In this document: positions 44,087 through 53,321 of the stretch, in pieces
Layout of the letters: each line of letters begins with the position of its first letter
Position numbering within the stretch: position 1 is the stretch's first letter
Assembly (NCBI GenBank): GCA_965216155.1
Contig: CBDCFD010000007.1
Span: 1,984,001-2,048,000, forward strand
DNA: 64,000 nucleotides
DNA from: CATOSP01 sp965216155
GTDB taxonomy: Bacteria; Chloroflexota; Dehalococcoidia; Lucifugimonadales; UBA3495
Direction: 5' to 3'
Notes under the pieces: generated by a model
What the model saw: only the letters and a program-made list of their open reading frames with translations
The model's database searches: none
What the model was told of the DNA's origin: nothing
Translations under genes and position numbers: made by a program

Positions 44087-44457
44087 CATGATAATTATTG
44101 CTGAACGCCAAAGCCCACCTGGAGCGTGAATGGCATCGAGCCTGTCTCTTCTCCGTCTTGGGGACTACAATACCATCACACACTCAATAGTTCGCAATAC
44201 GGTCTGTTTAGGCCCCGCAACTGCGGCAGGCGGTTGGTGGTAGATGCGGAGATGAAATGGACTCCCTAGCGGAGGAAGGCTGTATCCTGTGGAAGTGGGA
44301 AGTGTGGGTAGTCGGCGGGGTAGTGATAACCAGAGGAGCTAAAGAGGCCACCGGATGGTTGAAGGGCCGGGCCGGAGATGCGGTGAGGGCAGAACTCCGG
44401 CGCTTTTCTTCCCCTTACCGAATGTGCCGGTAGGGACCGGCCCGGCCGCCTCGGGGT
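44087..44457 (+). other. No recognised gene (371 bp)
   Basis: I see no gene with family similarity on either strand. The plus strand around 44270-44400 is purine-rich with short open stretches and could be the remnant of a structured RNA or of an IS, but nothing is firm. Confidence 0.4.
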
Positions 44458-44997
44458 TCACCCGTCCTCCGCATCCGCTCGCTCGACAGCGGCTTGCCGG
44501 TCGTAACGGACATATTCGTGGTCGGGAGTCAGGCCAATATACCGGTCAAAGTCTTCGACAGCCCTGCGATTCTCACCGAGTTTCATGAGGGAGATACCCC
44601 TCAGGTAATACGATTCTGCATACGAAGGGTCAAGTTCGATGGCCCGGTCGAAGGCCCGTACGGCAGCGTCGTGCTGATCCAGACACGCCAACGCGACGCC
44701 CTTGTAGTGGTGAGCGATGGCAAACTTGGGTCGAAGGCTGATGAGCCGGTTATAGTCGTGGACCGCTTTGTCGTACTCGCCCATCTTGAGGTACGTATCC
44801 GCCCTGCTGCGGACGGAGTGGACGTTGGTCGGGTCAAGGGCGATTGACCTGCCAAAGTCCTCCACCGCCCGGTGGGGTTCACCCAGCCTGGCGTAGGCGT
44901 GGCCTCGCCGGTAATATGCTTCGCTCTCATCCGTGACTAGCTCAACGATCCTGTCGTAGTCCCTGATCGCCTCTTGGCGCTCCTTCCGGAAAATCCC
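44458..44997 (-). CDS. TPR-repeat protein, 5' end lost or fused to an IS630 remnant
   Basis: About 180 codons on the minus strand with five tetratricopeptide units: EAYYRRGHAYARLGEPHRAV, SVRSRADTYLKMGEYDKAV, AIAHHYKGVALACLDQHDAA and AESYYLRGISLMKLGENRRA, with AxxxxxRAIELDP-type ends. The frame is open upstream (QEAIRDYDRIVEL) and joins IS630 helix-turn-helix sequence at about 44998, so the natural start is missing. The first internal GTG is at 44865. A protein-interaction module with no further clue. Confidence 0.7.
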   Translation of the reverse strand, partial: GIFRKERQEAIRDYDRIVELVTDESEAYYRRGHAYARLGEPHRAVEDFGRSIALDPTNVHSVRSRADTYLKMGEYDKAVHDYNRLISLRPKFAIAHHYKGVALACLDQHDAAVRAFDRAIELDPSYAESYYLRGISLMKLGENRRAVEDFDRYIGLTPDHEYVRYDRQAAVERADAEDG

Positions 44998-45003
44998 CGG
45001 GTG

Positions 45004-45180
45004 CGTCCCGACACGTCCAGTGCGGTGGCCACCTGGGGGGCGGTCCAGCCCTCATCTATCTTGATCAGGATGCGGGGGCCCGGGTAATCGCCTGGGCGGA
45101 ACTCCTCCCAGCCCTGATCATCTTCCTGAGCCGGCCCTTTTCCTGTGTTGCCAGCCGGACTCCGTACTTCTCCTGCACCA
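45004..45180 (-). pseudogene. IS630-family transposase N-terminal fragment
   Basis: From ATG 45180: VQEKYGVRLATQEKGRLRKM and RAGRSSAQAITRA, then after two extra C (near 45079) in the next frame RILIKIDEGWTAPQVATALD with VSGRT. This is the standard first helix-turn-helix of IS630 transposases. The matching C-terminal type lies at 16732 on the other strand; the two are not one element. Confidence 0.75.
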
Positions 45181-46811
45181 TGACCACCTCACATCCCACA
45201 ACCCTTCGTCTATCCCCAAGGTAGCATCCTGTCTGGGCTAATGTACTAACTGACAATGCCAGATTGGCTGAATACTAGGGGAAGCCGTGATGCGGACCGC
45301 CCAGGCGATACTGCATTTGGCCGTGGTAACGCGGAGCACGATGCCCGGTCGCCGTTTCTCTGACCCTGACGACCGTGGGTCCGGCTAGTCTAGGAAGAGG
45401 ATTGGAGGCGTAAGCCGCCAACGCCCCGGTATCTTGGCTGGAGTACAGCCCTCATCGTGTCGCTGGGGTCCGCCGGGGCACTGCCGAATTGGGACGGGAC
45501 GCAAGGTTCCAGGATCATGAATTTCACCTCCCTGCCCACCCATGCGTAATCTCTGTCATCCCCAGCCAAGCCCTTCGGTTTCACCCGGAGCCAAGACCGG
45601 TCCGGCGCAGGGACGGTTGCAAGGAACCATGGTCTGACCCCTGCCCATCGCCTGGCGGAAGCGACCGGGAATTCCTCAACGGTTGCCGCGGACACCGGCG
45701 AATGCGAGGGTCAGTCGGTCGCTCACCCAGCAGCAATAGGGTGTCCGCCAAAAGCGGCACAAGAAGGCCGACGTGCAGCCCAGGGCAGTGTAACCCAACA
45801 GACTTGGGATCCACGGAGTTCCGCACCCTGAAGGACCGATGGGCCAATACCCACCGCGTACCCGACACCGGCCCCGACTCCCGAGGTCAAAAGACCGATG
45901 GGACTCACTCCACAATATGGAGTGACCTCCGACTCTCCAAGCGCCCCGCGCAGCCCACCTCAGTCCGGGATATGACGACAGACATGGAGCAAGACATGGG
46001 CAATGCGCCGGATTCGGTCCCACGATGGGCCCGAACTCTCCCGGAAGTCTGATAAATCGGCCCCGGAGCGCCCGGCGGGCACCCGCGCTCACCAACGCTG
46101 TGTCGCCGTCCGCCAACTGGTCATGCAGAGGGGTCCCATCAGGCGCTACGCCATCAGGCCGAGTTACCCCGATGTCCGTCTGCTGCCGGGACATGAGACG
46201 GGAGCGCGTGTCAACCCCCGATAGGCTTCCATAGCCGCCACCGGCGCCCGGACCCGCTCGGATCCAGCCGTTTTCACCGTGTAGCCCAGGCCGCGGATGG
46301 CCAGCAACGGAATGCCCCCGAGATGTGCCTGTTTCGTGCCTGTATTCCTGGGTAGGGAGGCCCCCGACACCCCGCAGAAGCGCCGGTTAACAATGGTATG
46401 CCCCCATATCAGATACGCACCTAGCCGTGATAAACGTCATATCCAAACGCCAGCCGCCACGTCACAAGAGATTATATCCAAGACAAGCGCGAGTATTTAT
46501 ATGTCGAGCTTGGGGAGCATATAGCAACCAATTGCCCCCAGACTGACCTTGAGATTCCACTCCTTTGTGACCCCTGCCGAGACCTCCAGCAACCGCCCTT
46601 GGTCCCATCCAAGACGCTGGTCTTCGGATTTCTTGTCGGATCTATTCCAGGCGAGTTTCACGCAACTTTTTCTTGCACAGGTTCAAATACGAAATGCCCC
46701 ACAATGCGGTGTTTTAGGGTGCTCGCTAATGATAATCTCTTAATTTTCCGTCATTTATCATCTTAGGACAGTAGATCGCCGGACATCATAGAAGACAGGG
46801 AGGTTGCAGAC
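45181..46811. other. Long stretch without a recognised gene (1.6 kb)
   Basis: Several open frames of 60-190 codons exist on both strands, but they are Pro/Arg/Ser-rich, overlap one another and show no family pattern. The last 250 bp (46540-46800) turn AT-rich and probably carry the promoter of the winged-helix gene at 46812. The region may be decayed mobile DNA. Confidence 0.5.
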
Positions 46812-48299
46812 ATGATGCTAAATAATCCCACGGCACGGCTCCCGGTATCGCCGGCGGCCCAGAGAGCTGCCCACACGCTCACCCACATGCCCCTCGGAAC
46901 TGTCGACCACCTTGCGCAAGCGCGGGGTTTGTCGCCTTCCACCATGTACCCCGCATTACGGGAGGTGAAGAGGGCCGGCCTGGCGACCTCAACGGCCATG
47001 GGGGCGGCACGGGGGAAGTTGGAAGCCTGGTTTTTCACCCAGTCGGCGTTGGAGATCATGGGCCTGCGCCATGACAGCTGGCACCTGCCCGGAGAGCGAG
47101 CGCGTCTGCTGGAGCATTTTCCCCTTACCGACCGGTTTTACCGGGCGGCCAACTCCCGTAGAGACATGGGGCAGCTCAAGCAATTCTCATGGTTCTCCGG
47201 ACTCAGCTTGGACGCCGCCGCCACGTACGAGCGGGGGTGGGTGGCCCTCTTCTGGTCCGGCCGTCTGGAGACCGGGCGGGGGCTGACCCGGCGCCTGACG
47301 CGCCTGGGTCAGCATATGGTGGACTACAGCCTGACCGAAGAGCCGGCCTGGCCTGCCATGCTGTACTGGGTGGTGGACGACCAGTGGCAGCGCGAGTTGG
47401 TGCTTCGGGCCTGTCGCCGCTTCGGGCTGCAGGACCAGGTTGCCATCTGGTGTGTGGCCGACAACACCGTCGCCCCGCCGCGTAGCCCGCAGGTCAGCCG
47501 CGGAGGCCTGTATCAGGACTTCGAGCCCCGTTCCCTGGGTACATGGTCCTGGGAGAGACGTGTGGAGGCGTCCCTGTGGCACCCTGCTAACGGCCGGCGA
47601 CTGGAGGCCGCCATCCGAGTGGTCGCTGAATGGCCCGGGTGCAAGCGGGCTTTAGTGCAGGCAGCCACCCGCGAGGCGGACAGGAAGCGGGCTGAGCAGT
47701 GCCTCCGAGAGCTCTTGGGCAGGCAGTGGCTGAGACGTGATGACGTAAGGGGTATCGGCCGCTATTCGATCACGTCCAAGAGTCAAAATATCCTCGCCCG
47801 CCTGGACAGGACCGCCAACGGCAAGCCTGCCATGACGCGGCATCTCCCGGCTTGGGAGCGGCCGGGGCTATCCCGGTCGCACGAGGACTGCGTGATGGAC
47901 CTCGCGGCCCGGTTCATGGCAGCAGGTCTGGTCGTGTCTGCCGGCTGGAGGTCGTGGGAGCACATGGGCGCGCATGGCGCGATCAAGCCGGACGCGATGG
48001 TCCTACTGACCCACAGCCTCTACGGCCCTGGTTGGTGTTACCTGGAATATGAGCAGTCAGCCCGGAGGACGTACAAACTGACCGCAAAGTTGCGGGGCTA
48101 CTCGTCCGACCGGCGCCACGACGACTGGCCCCTTCTGGTAGTGGCGTGGGACGACGAGGCCGAGCGCATCCTGCACCAGCTTGGGCGGGAGAGGCGGATC
48201 CACATGATCACCACCACGAGAAAGCGCGTGGCTACCCACGAGGCCGTGGGCAGTGCGGCCATCTGGTCCATGTACGGCACGCCCGCGCCCATCGACTAG
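46812..48299 (+). CDS. Winged-helix mobile-element protein (replication-relaxation-like)
   Basis: 495 aa; ATG 46812 follows AGGGAGG by about seven bases. The N-terminal winged helix is HLAQARGLSPSTMYPALREV then RGKLEAWFFTQSALEIMG. The C-terminal domain GAIKPDAMVLL followed by WCYLEYEQSARR looks like the D-ExE core of a PD-(D/E)xK-like fold, as in replication-relaxation family proteins of integrative elements and plasmids. The role in the element is uncertain (replication or transfer initiation). The middle (about 120-330) is unfamiliar. Confidence 0.65.
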   Translation: MMLNNPTARLPVSPAAQRAAHTLTHMPLGTVDHLAQARGLSPSTMYPALREVKRAGLATSTAMGAARGKLEAWFFTQSALEIMGLRHDSWHLPGERARLLEHFPLTDRFYRAANSRRDMGQLKQFSWFSGLSLDAAATYERGWVALFWSGRLETGRGLTRRLTRLGQHMVDYSLTEEPAWPAMLYWVVDDQWQRELVLRACRRFGLQDQVAIWCVADNTVAPPRSPQVSRGGLYQDFEPRSLGTWSWERRVEASLWHPANGRRLEAAIRVVAEWPGCKRALVQAATREADRKRAEQCLRELLGRQWLRRDDVRGIGRYSITSKSQNILARLDRTANGKPAMTRHLPAWERPGLSRSHEDCVMDLAARFMAAGLVVSAGWRSWEHMGAHGAIKPDAMVLLTHSLYGPGWCYLEYEQSARRTYKLTAKLRGYSSDRRHDDWPLLVVAWDDEAERILHQLGRERRIHMITTTRKRVATHEAVGSAAIWSMYGTPAPID

Positions 48300-48510
48300 C
48301 CCGCCCACGGCATTCCTGACACCCCGCATTTGGACATGCCTCATGGCCGAGACTCCCTACTAGCCAATATGCTCCCAACAGACCGACACCGACGTCTTGA
48401 CCAATTGCCCTGAGGCACAACGCACAGGAGCGCCGGTAGTGCTGCGCGACAATTTCCCGAACTGGTGGGACACGAGAAGTTACAGTCTGGGTGGAACCGG
48501 GAGGCCTGAC

Positions 48511-48717
48511 ATGGCGGACCAATCGGAACAACCGAGGACGCGAAGGCGGACCGGACCCGAACCCAGGGTAGTGGAGGTCCGCTTCAACCCGGGCCTCGAC
48601 GCCCAGGCACGGCTCCGAAGGCTCTTCACCCTCCTGGTCCGGCACACCGCCAGGAACGCCCAGGCTGCCCCGGGACGTGAGTCCTCCACAGAAAATAGCG
48701 AAGAGGGGCAGCCTTGA
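48511..48717 (+). CDS. Small basic protein of the integrated element
   Basis: 68 aa from ATG 48511 with GGGAGG eight bases upstream: EPRVVEVRFNPGLDAQARLR then LFTLLVRHTARN, one amphipathic helix between disordered Arg-rich and Glu-rich tails. The function is unknown. It overlaps the next gene start. A longer reading from 48397 is less likely. Confidence 0.5.
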   Translation: MADQSEQPRTRRRTGPEPRVVEVRFNPGLDAQARLRRLFTLLVRHTARNAQAAPGRESSTENSEEGQP

Positions 48718-49268
48718 TGGTTGCATCAAGGTGGCCCCACCTTGACAATATCATGCCGGTCCCCAAAACATTTTTCTGGGATCACGGGTCACTGATGAAC
48801 GGGGAGACGGCCCAACCTGACCAGGGACAGATGTCACCCGTTCATACGGTGGCACACCATGGCATCTGTCTCATCTGCCGGAGACACGCGTCCGTCGATG
48901 AGTTGGCGCCCGTCTTCAGGAGTCGGGGCATTCCCTTCACCGTGATGGGCGATGACCGTTGGCAGGGAATTGGCGCCGTACAGTCCGGGGTCTCCCTTGA
49001 GACCATTTACGCTTCCCAGGGGATGCAGTGGCAGGACGTGTGGGTCCTCGACGTGGGAGACCACCTCATGCCAGGCTGTCTCGGAGCCGGCGAAAATGGT
49101 GTTCTCACCACCAACGAGGAGCAACGGCTTTTTTTCGTAGCCGCCACCAGGGCCGCCGAAAGGCTCCGCTTTCTCTACTGCCGTGAAAGCGGCCTGGCCT
49201 CCGCCACACGCTTCCTAGAACCGGTGATGGGCCAGTTGGAGCACAGAAGGGTCCCAACGCATACCTAA
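48714..49268 (+). CDS. UvrD-type helicase C-terminal fragment
   Basis: 184 aa holding only the last helicase motifs: SLETIYASQGMQWQDVWVLD (motif V) and QRLFFVAATRAAERLRFLY (motif VI). There is no Walker A or B. The N-terminal 60 residues do not resemble a helicase, so this is either a truncated gene or a stand-alone UvrD_C-like protein. It sits between two element genes in the same direction. Confidence 0.65.
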   Translation: MMVASRWPHLDNIMPVPKTFFWDHGSLMNGETAQPDQGQMSPVHTVAHHGICLICRRHASVDELAPVFRSRGIPFTVMGDDRWQGIGAVQSGVSLETIYASQGMQWQDVWVLDVGDHLMPGCLGAGENGVLTTNEEQRLFFVAATRAAERLRFLYCRESGLASATRFLEPVMGQLEHRRVPTHT

Positions 49269-49366
49269 GGTCGCATCCGAAATCAGGGCGGGTAACCAGC
49301 GACGGGACAATACCAGCGGCGAAACCTCGCAGTGGCCAAGCAGTGGTCAATAGGAGTCGGGTCAAG

Positions 49367-49654
49367 ATGGCAACTTACAACCCATCGGGATTCTCCGTCC
49401 TTCTCAGGAGCCTCAGGGAGCGGTCCGGCAAGAGCAGATACAGGCTGGCGCAATTCTGCGGCGTCAACGAAGCTTACCTCCTGCGGCTGGAATCGGGCGA
49501 ACGGCGGAACCCCACGAGGGACACCGTGGTGAAACTGGGTCTGGCCCTCGTTGCTGAATCGTCTTCGGTAACCCTCGACGACGTAAACGAGCTCCTCCTG
49601 GCCGCAGGCTACGCGCCGCTGTTGGGCCGGGGCGAGTCATTTGCATACAACTGA
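49367..49654 (+). CDS. XRE-type helix-turn-helix protein
   Basis: 95 aa. The helix-turn-helix LRERSGKSRYRLAQFCGVNE then AYLLRLESGERRNPTRDTVV is clear, followed by LGLALVAESSSVTLDDVNEL and LLLAAGYAPLLG, a tail common in actinobacterial and chloroflexal XRE proteins. AGGAG before ATG 49367 favours it over GTG 49343. Convergent with the integrase gene. Confidence 0.85.
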   Translation: MATYNPSGFSVLLRSLRERSGKSRYRLAQFCGVNEAYLLRLESGERRNPTRDTVVKLGLALVAESSSVTLDDVNELLLAAGYAPLLGRGESFAYN

Positions 49655-49671
49655 CGGCGGACGCCCACTAA

Positions 49672-50760
49672 TCATCTTTTTTTCCTGTATGGATTCCTAG
49701 CCCCGGAGCTCCCCCGGGTGAACCGCGCGGCATTGGGGTATCCCTGGCCCTTCCAACTGTCACCGTTCAAGCTGTGCCGGAAGCGCCTGGCGCCTCGCAT
49801 TTCAAACCGGTCCATGGGCGAGAATTCCTGACTTACCTGGGCGGCCATCCGGTTGACAATGTGAACGTACTTTTCAACCATGGCCAAGGTGGTGTGCCCG
49901 AGGTTCTGTTTCAACAGGAAGACGTCGCCGCCGTTTAGCAAGAACCTGGTCGCATACGTATGCCTCAGCAGGTGAGGATGAAGCCTGGAAACCCCGGCGG
50001 GACTGGAGAGCCTTGTGGTGAGAGACCGCAGGGCGTCGGGAGTCATGGGACACCCGTCCATGCAGAGGAAGAAGACGTCAACTCCCCGTCCAGTGGTTTT
50101 AGTGCGGTAGAGGCGGTCGTAGTTGGCCAGCGAACGCTGGCAGTTGGCGCCAAAGGCCACAATGCGTTCTTTGTCCCCTTTGCCAAGCACCTTGACGTAC
50201 CGGTCTTCCAGGTGAACGTCATAGGATTTCAGGGTTACGACCTCCGAGAGCCGCAGTCCGGCATCCAACATCAGGGAGAATATGGCCGTATTCCGTGATC
50301 CCAACTCGGTGTTCGGGTTCATGCAGGCGAAGATTCTCTCGATTTCCTCGTCCGTCAGGGTCTCGATCTCCTTCTGCCGAACCTTTGGCGGTCTCAATTT
50401 CTCCAACCGGTTGCATTCTGCATACTCCCGGCGGTGCAGCCAGGCGAAGAAGGAGCGGAGCGCCCGGACACGGTTGTTCACCGTGTGGCTGGACGCTCTC
50501 TCTCCCCGCACTCCCTTTCTCCCCTGAAGGTGGAGTATGAAATGCCTGACCTCCTCCTCTCCAAGGTCCCGCAGGCGGGTGGACATACCCTCGCTGCTCA
50601 ACCAACCCTGGAAGAGACCCAGGGACTGGTTGTACCAGCGCACGGTCTTTTCGGACCTCCCGTCCGACCTGTTGTGGAGTTCGAACTGCTTCGCCAACTC
50701 GGCGAGCTCCAGCTTGCCCTTGTTCACGTTCCGGCTCCGCGAGGTCCTTCTACCAACCAT
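49672..50760 (-). CDS. Tyrosine recombinase / integrase (XerC/D-like)
   Basis: 362 aa from ATG 50760. The SAM-like N-terminal domain has KTVRWYNQSLGLFQGWL; catalytic residues are visible in AGLRLSEV (Arg), GKGDKERIV (Lys), LHPHLLRHTYATRFL (His and Arg) and LGHTTLAMVEKYVHI (His and nucleophile Tyr). It looks intact. It lies about 190 bp from a tRNA-Arg half gene, the usual target of such integrases, and so marks the edge of the element covering about 46.8-51.0 kb. Confidence 0.9.
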   Translation of the reverse strand: MVGRRTSRSRNVNKGKLELAELAKQFELHNRSDGRSEKTVRWYNQSLGLFQGWLSSEGMSTRLRDLGEEEVRHFILHLQGRKGVRGERASSHTVNNRVRALRSFFAWLHRREYAECNRLEKLRPPKVRQKEIETLTDEEIERIFACMNPNTELGSRNTAIFSLMLDAGLRLSEVVTLKSYDVHLEDRYVKVLGKGDKERIVAFGANCQRSLANYDRLYRTKTTGRGVDVFFLCMDGCPMTPDALRSLTTRLSSPAGVSRLHPHLLRHTYATRFLLNGGDVFLLKQNLGHTTLAMVEKYVHIVNRMAAQVSQEFSPMDRFEMRGARRFRHSLNGDSWKGQGYPNAARFTRGSSGARNPYRKKR

Positions 50761-50865
50761 ATTACGTACTTGCCTCAATCCTGAGAATTGTCTGTCAGGC
50801 AAGCAGGGGGGCGAGGACCGGAACTCACGCCGGGAGGCAGCCCTCGGATGCCGCTCATGGCAGAG

Positions 50866-50889
50866 AAAAAGCCGCCGGGTCCGGCGGCT
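50866..50889 (-). terminator. Intrinsic terminator after the tRNA-Arg fragment
   Basis: On the minus strand AGCCGCC-GGACCC-GGCGGCT, a perfect seven-pair stem, is followed by TTTTCTC. It stands about 60 bases beyond the tRNA 3' end in the direction of tRNA transcription, so it is probably the native tRNA terminator. Confidence 0.75.
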
Positions 50890-50946
50890 CTCTGCCACCG
50901 GGTCAACCCGGAATGCGGGTTAACCCGGGTATTTTCGTAGCTGGAT

Positions 50947-50997
50947 TGGCGTCCCAGGCAGGATTCGAACCCGCGACCCGCTGCTTAGAAGGCAGGG
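50947..50997 (-). tRNA. tRNA-Arg(UCU) 3' half, incomplete gene
   Basis: The minus strand gives the anticodon loop CTTCTAA (anticodon TCT) within CTGCCTTCTAAGCAG, then the T arm GCGGGTTCGAATCCTGC, and the acceptor 3' strand CTGGGAC-G-CCA. The 5' acceptor strand (GTCCCAG expected) and a normal D arm are absent; the bases upstream (CGTAGCTGGAATGCC...) do not pair. A perfect 10-base inverted repeat (CGTAGCTGGA at 50936 and its complement at 51025-51034) brackets the fragment. Probably an attachment-site remnant of the neighbouring integrase. Confidence 0.7.
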
Positions 50998-51039
50998 TAC
51001 AAGTTCTGCGTGCCTGAGAGGCATTCCAGCTACGGCTAT

Positions 51040-51944
51040 TGATGGAAAACCGCCGACATTCGCTACCAGGCAGTGATTCGGTTCCAGACGACCTCCGCCG
51101 TTTGCTTGTCCGACTATATTCCCTTGACCCCCAGGCATGTAGCCGAACCCGGCGGTTACAGGACCATAGTCAGACCCCGTCGGTCGGCAGGGATGGATGG
51201 GAAGTTTGTCGGGGTCCTGCCGACCCCTCACATGATACCAAGAAGGGTTGACAGGAGTACATGGACTGTCGGGCGTGAGGTAGTCTCCATACCGTTGAAA
51301 TCTCGGCCGGGTTTATTGAGGATGCGACCGCGGAAGGGCAGTGGTACCATCATCTGAAATGATGTACCGCCTTAGTTTGAAGGTCTACCCCGGCGTGAAA
51401 AGGGGAACAGTATCCCACTGATTTGATGTCAGAAGACCGCTCCGTGGGATAATACGACGGCGTTTCGAATTCAGAATGAATGGGTGTTCGCGTGAGCTCA
51501 GCGTCTCATGGCTATCCCGGTACCATGAGCTGGCGTTCTCACTGAACCTCTTGAGTTGGTAGCTCTCGCCGTCCATCTCAGGAACGTGTATGTGATGGTC
51601 GGTCAGCCACCTGGTCCGAGCATCTCGGGTATCCAGACCAATGGGTTAGTGTTGATTGAGTCCACGGCATCACGCTACCATGGACTCAATCAACACAAAA
51701 AGCTGCGGTACTCATGGGCGGTGGATTTGCCTAAGCCGCCAGCCGGGAGGACTAAACTAAAGCCAAGGTGGAATCTACATTTGCGGGGCGATGAAGATTG
51801 GCTCAGGCACCACTGTGAAGCTCTTCCACCTGTACCTGGAGGACGGTCCGGCACCGCCGGTTGACTTCCTCCATATGCGGGTTTCACCTGTAAAAGGCGG
51901 AGTTAAAGTGGACCATGCGGGCGGGTAGTCGCTGACATTCGGCT
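51040..51944. other. No recognised gene (0.9 kb)
   Basis: Short open frames only, none with family similarity. It contains the inverted repeat at 51649-51696. The region separates the tRNA remnant from the IS21 piece and is probably old mobile DNA. Confidence 0.5.
51649..51696. repeat. 16-bp perfect inverted repeat
   Basis: GTGTTGATTGAGTCCA (51649-51664) and TGGACTCAATCAACAC (51681-51696) with a 16-base spacer. There is no T run after it on the plus strand, so it is not an obvious terminator; it may be a small non-autonomous element or a binding site. Confidence 0.7.
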
Positions 51945-51992
51945 GTGACTGGTCATCGACAATTCGGCGGTTGCAAACTGGACCGGCCGCGG

Positions 51993-52026
51993 CCATCCAT
52001 AGGTTGGAAGTTGAGCCTATGGATGG
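51993..52026 (+). promoter_or_regulatory. Hairpin directly before istA
   Basis: CCATCCATAGG (51993-52003) and CCTATGGATGG (52016-52026), 11 perfect pairs with a 12-base loop, ending nine bases before the istA ATG. Transcripts entering from outside would fold here and hide the start region, a known way in which insertion sequences limit transposase expression from read-through. It is also near the IS21 left end. Confidence 0.6.
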
Positions 52027-52034
52027 TGGGACGG

Positions 52035-53270
52035 ATGTACCAGGTGGACGTGTACCTGCGGGTCCGCAAGGCAGTCATGGTGGAAGGGATGAGCATCCAG
52101 GAGGCCTCCCGGGTATTCGGCCTGCACCGGGACACGGTGCGCAAGATGACCGCCTACTCGGTCCCTCCGGGCTACCGGCGGCAGAATCCGCCCCACCGCC
52201 GCAAGCTGGAGCCCTTCACCGGCGTCATCGAGCGGATACTGGAAGAGGACCTCCAAGTTTCCAAGAAGCAGCGCCACACGGCCAAGCGGATCTTCCAGCG
52301 GCTGCGGGACGAGTATGGGTTCGGCGGCCAGTACACCATCGTCAAGGACTACGTAAGGGAGCACCGCCGTCAGGCCAGGGAGATGTTCGTTCCCCTGTCC
52401 CACTCCCCGGGCCACGCCCAGTGCGACTTTGGCGAGGCCCTGGTGATCATCGGCGGAGTGGAACGGAAGGCCCACTGCTTCGTCCTGGAACTGCCCCACA
52501 GCGACGGCTGCTTCATCAAGGCCTATCCTGCGGAGACCACGGAGGCCTTCCTCGACGGCCACGTGTCGGCCTCTGCCTTCCTGGGCGGAGTGCCCCAGAG
52601 CATCCTGTACGACAACACGAAACTGGCGGTGGCCAGGATCCTGGGAGACGGGCGGAGGAAGCGCACCCGCGCCTTCACCGAGCTCCAGTCCCACTACCTC
52701 TTCGATGACCGGTTCGGCCGTCCTGGCAAGGGCAACGACAAGGGGAAGGTCGAAGGCATGGTCGGCTATATGCGGCGCAACTTCCTGGTGCCGGCGCCGT
52801 CCTTCGAGAGCTTTGATGCGCTGAACGCCCACCTGGAGCAGCGTTGCCTGGCGCGGATGGATGTCAGGCTGAGGGGCCACTCAGAGACCATCGGCCAGCG
52901 GATGGAACGGGACCTGGAAGCACTGCTGCCCCTGCCGGCCGCACCCTATGACGCCTGCGACAAGCAGGCAGGCCGGGTCAGTTCCCTGTCCCTAGTGCGG
53001 TACAGGACCAACGACTACTCGGTGCCGGTGGCCTACGGCCATCGGGACGTGCTGGTGAGCGGCTACGTGGACCAAGTGGTAATCAGCTGCGGCGCCGAGG
53101 TCATCGCCCGGCACAAACGCTCCTATGAACGGGACGACTTCGTGTTCGACCCCATCCACTACCTGCCCCTGCTGGAGCGCAAGCCGGGTGCCCTGGTATG
53201 GTCGAGCCAAAGAAAACACACTTACCGTCACGAAGCACGCAACCCCCATTTGACTAACAAATATGGCTAA
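52035..53270 (+). pseudogene. istA: IstA transposase of IS21, C-terminally truncated
   Basis: About 390 family residues from ATG 52035: an N-terminal helix-turn-helix (GMSIQEASRVFGLHRDTVRK), and the DDE core in HAQCDFGEALVIIGGVERK, LYDNTKLAVARILG and NDKGKVEGMVGYMRRNFLVP, so all three acidic residues remain. After HYLPLLERKPGAL the reading passes into unrelated codons and stops at 53270. The missing part corresponds to the kind of fragment kept at 4519-4692. There is no istB here. Confidence 0.87.
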
Positions 53271-53321
53271 ACTGTAGAAACCAGGGCACCCTATCAGAGA
53301 AAAGGGTCATTGGAGGAATGA

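Noticed and set aside
44200..44420. Purine-rich segment suggesting a group II intron or retron RNA
   Set aside because: No domain V hairpin, no reverse transcriptase and no msr/msd-like inverted ends can be shown.
45390..46370. Open frames of 68-190 codons in the long gap
   Set aside because: Mutually overlapping, Pro/Arg-rich, without ribosome binding sites or family patterns.
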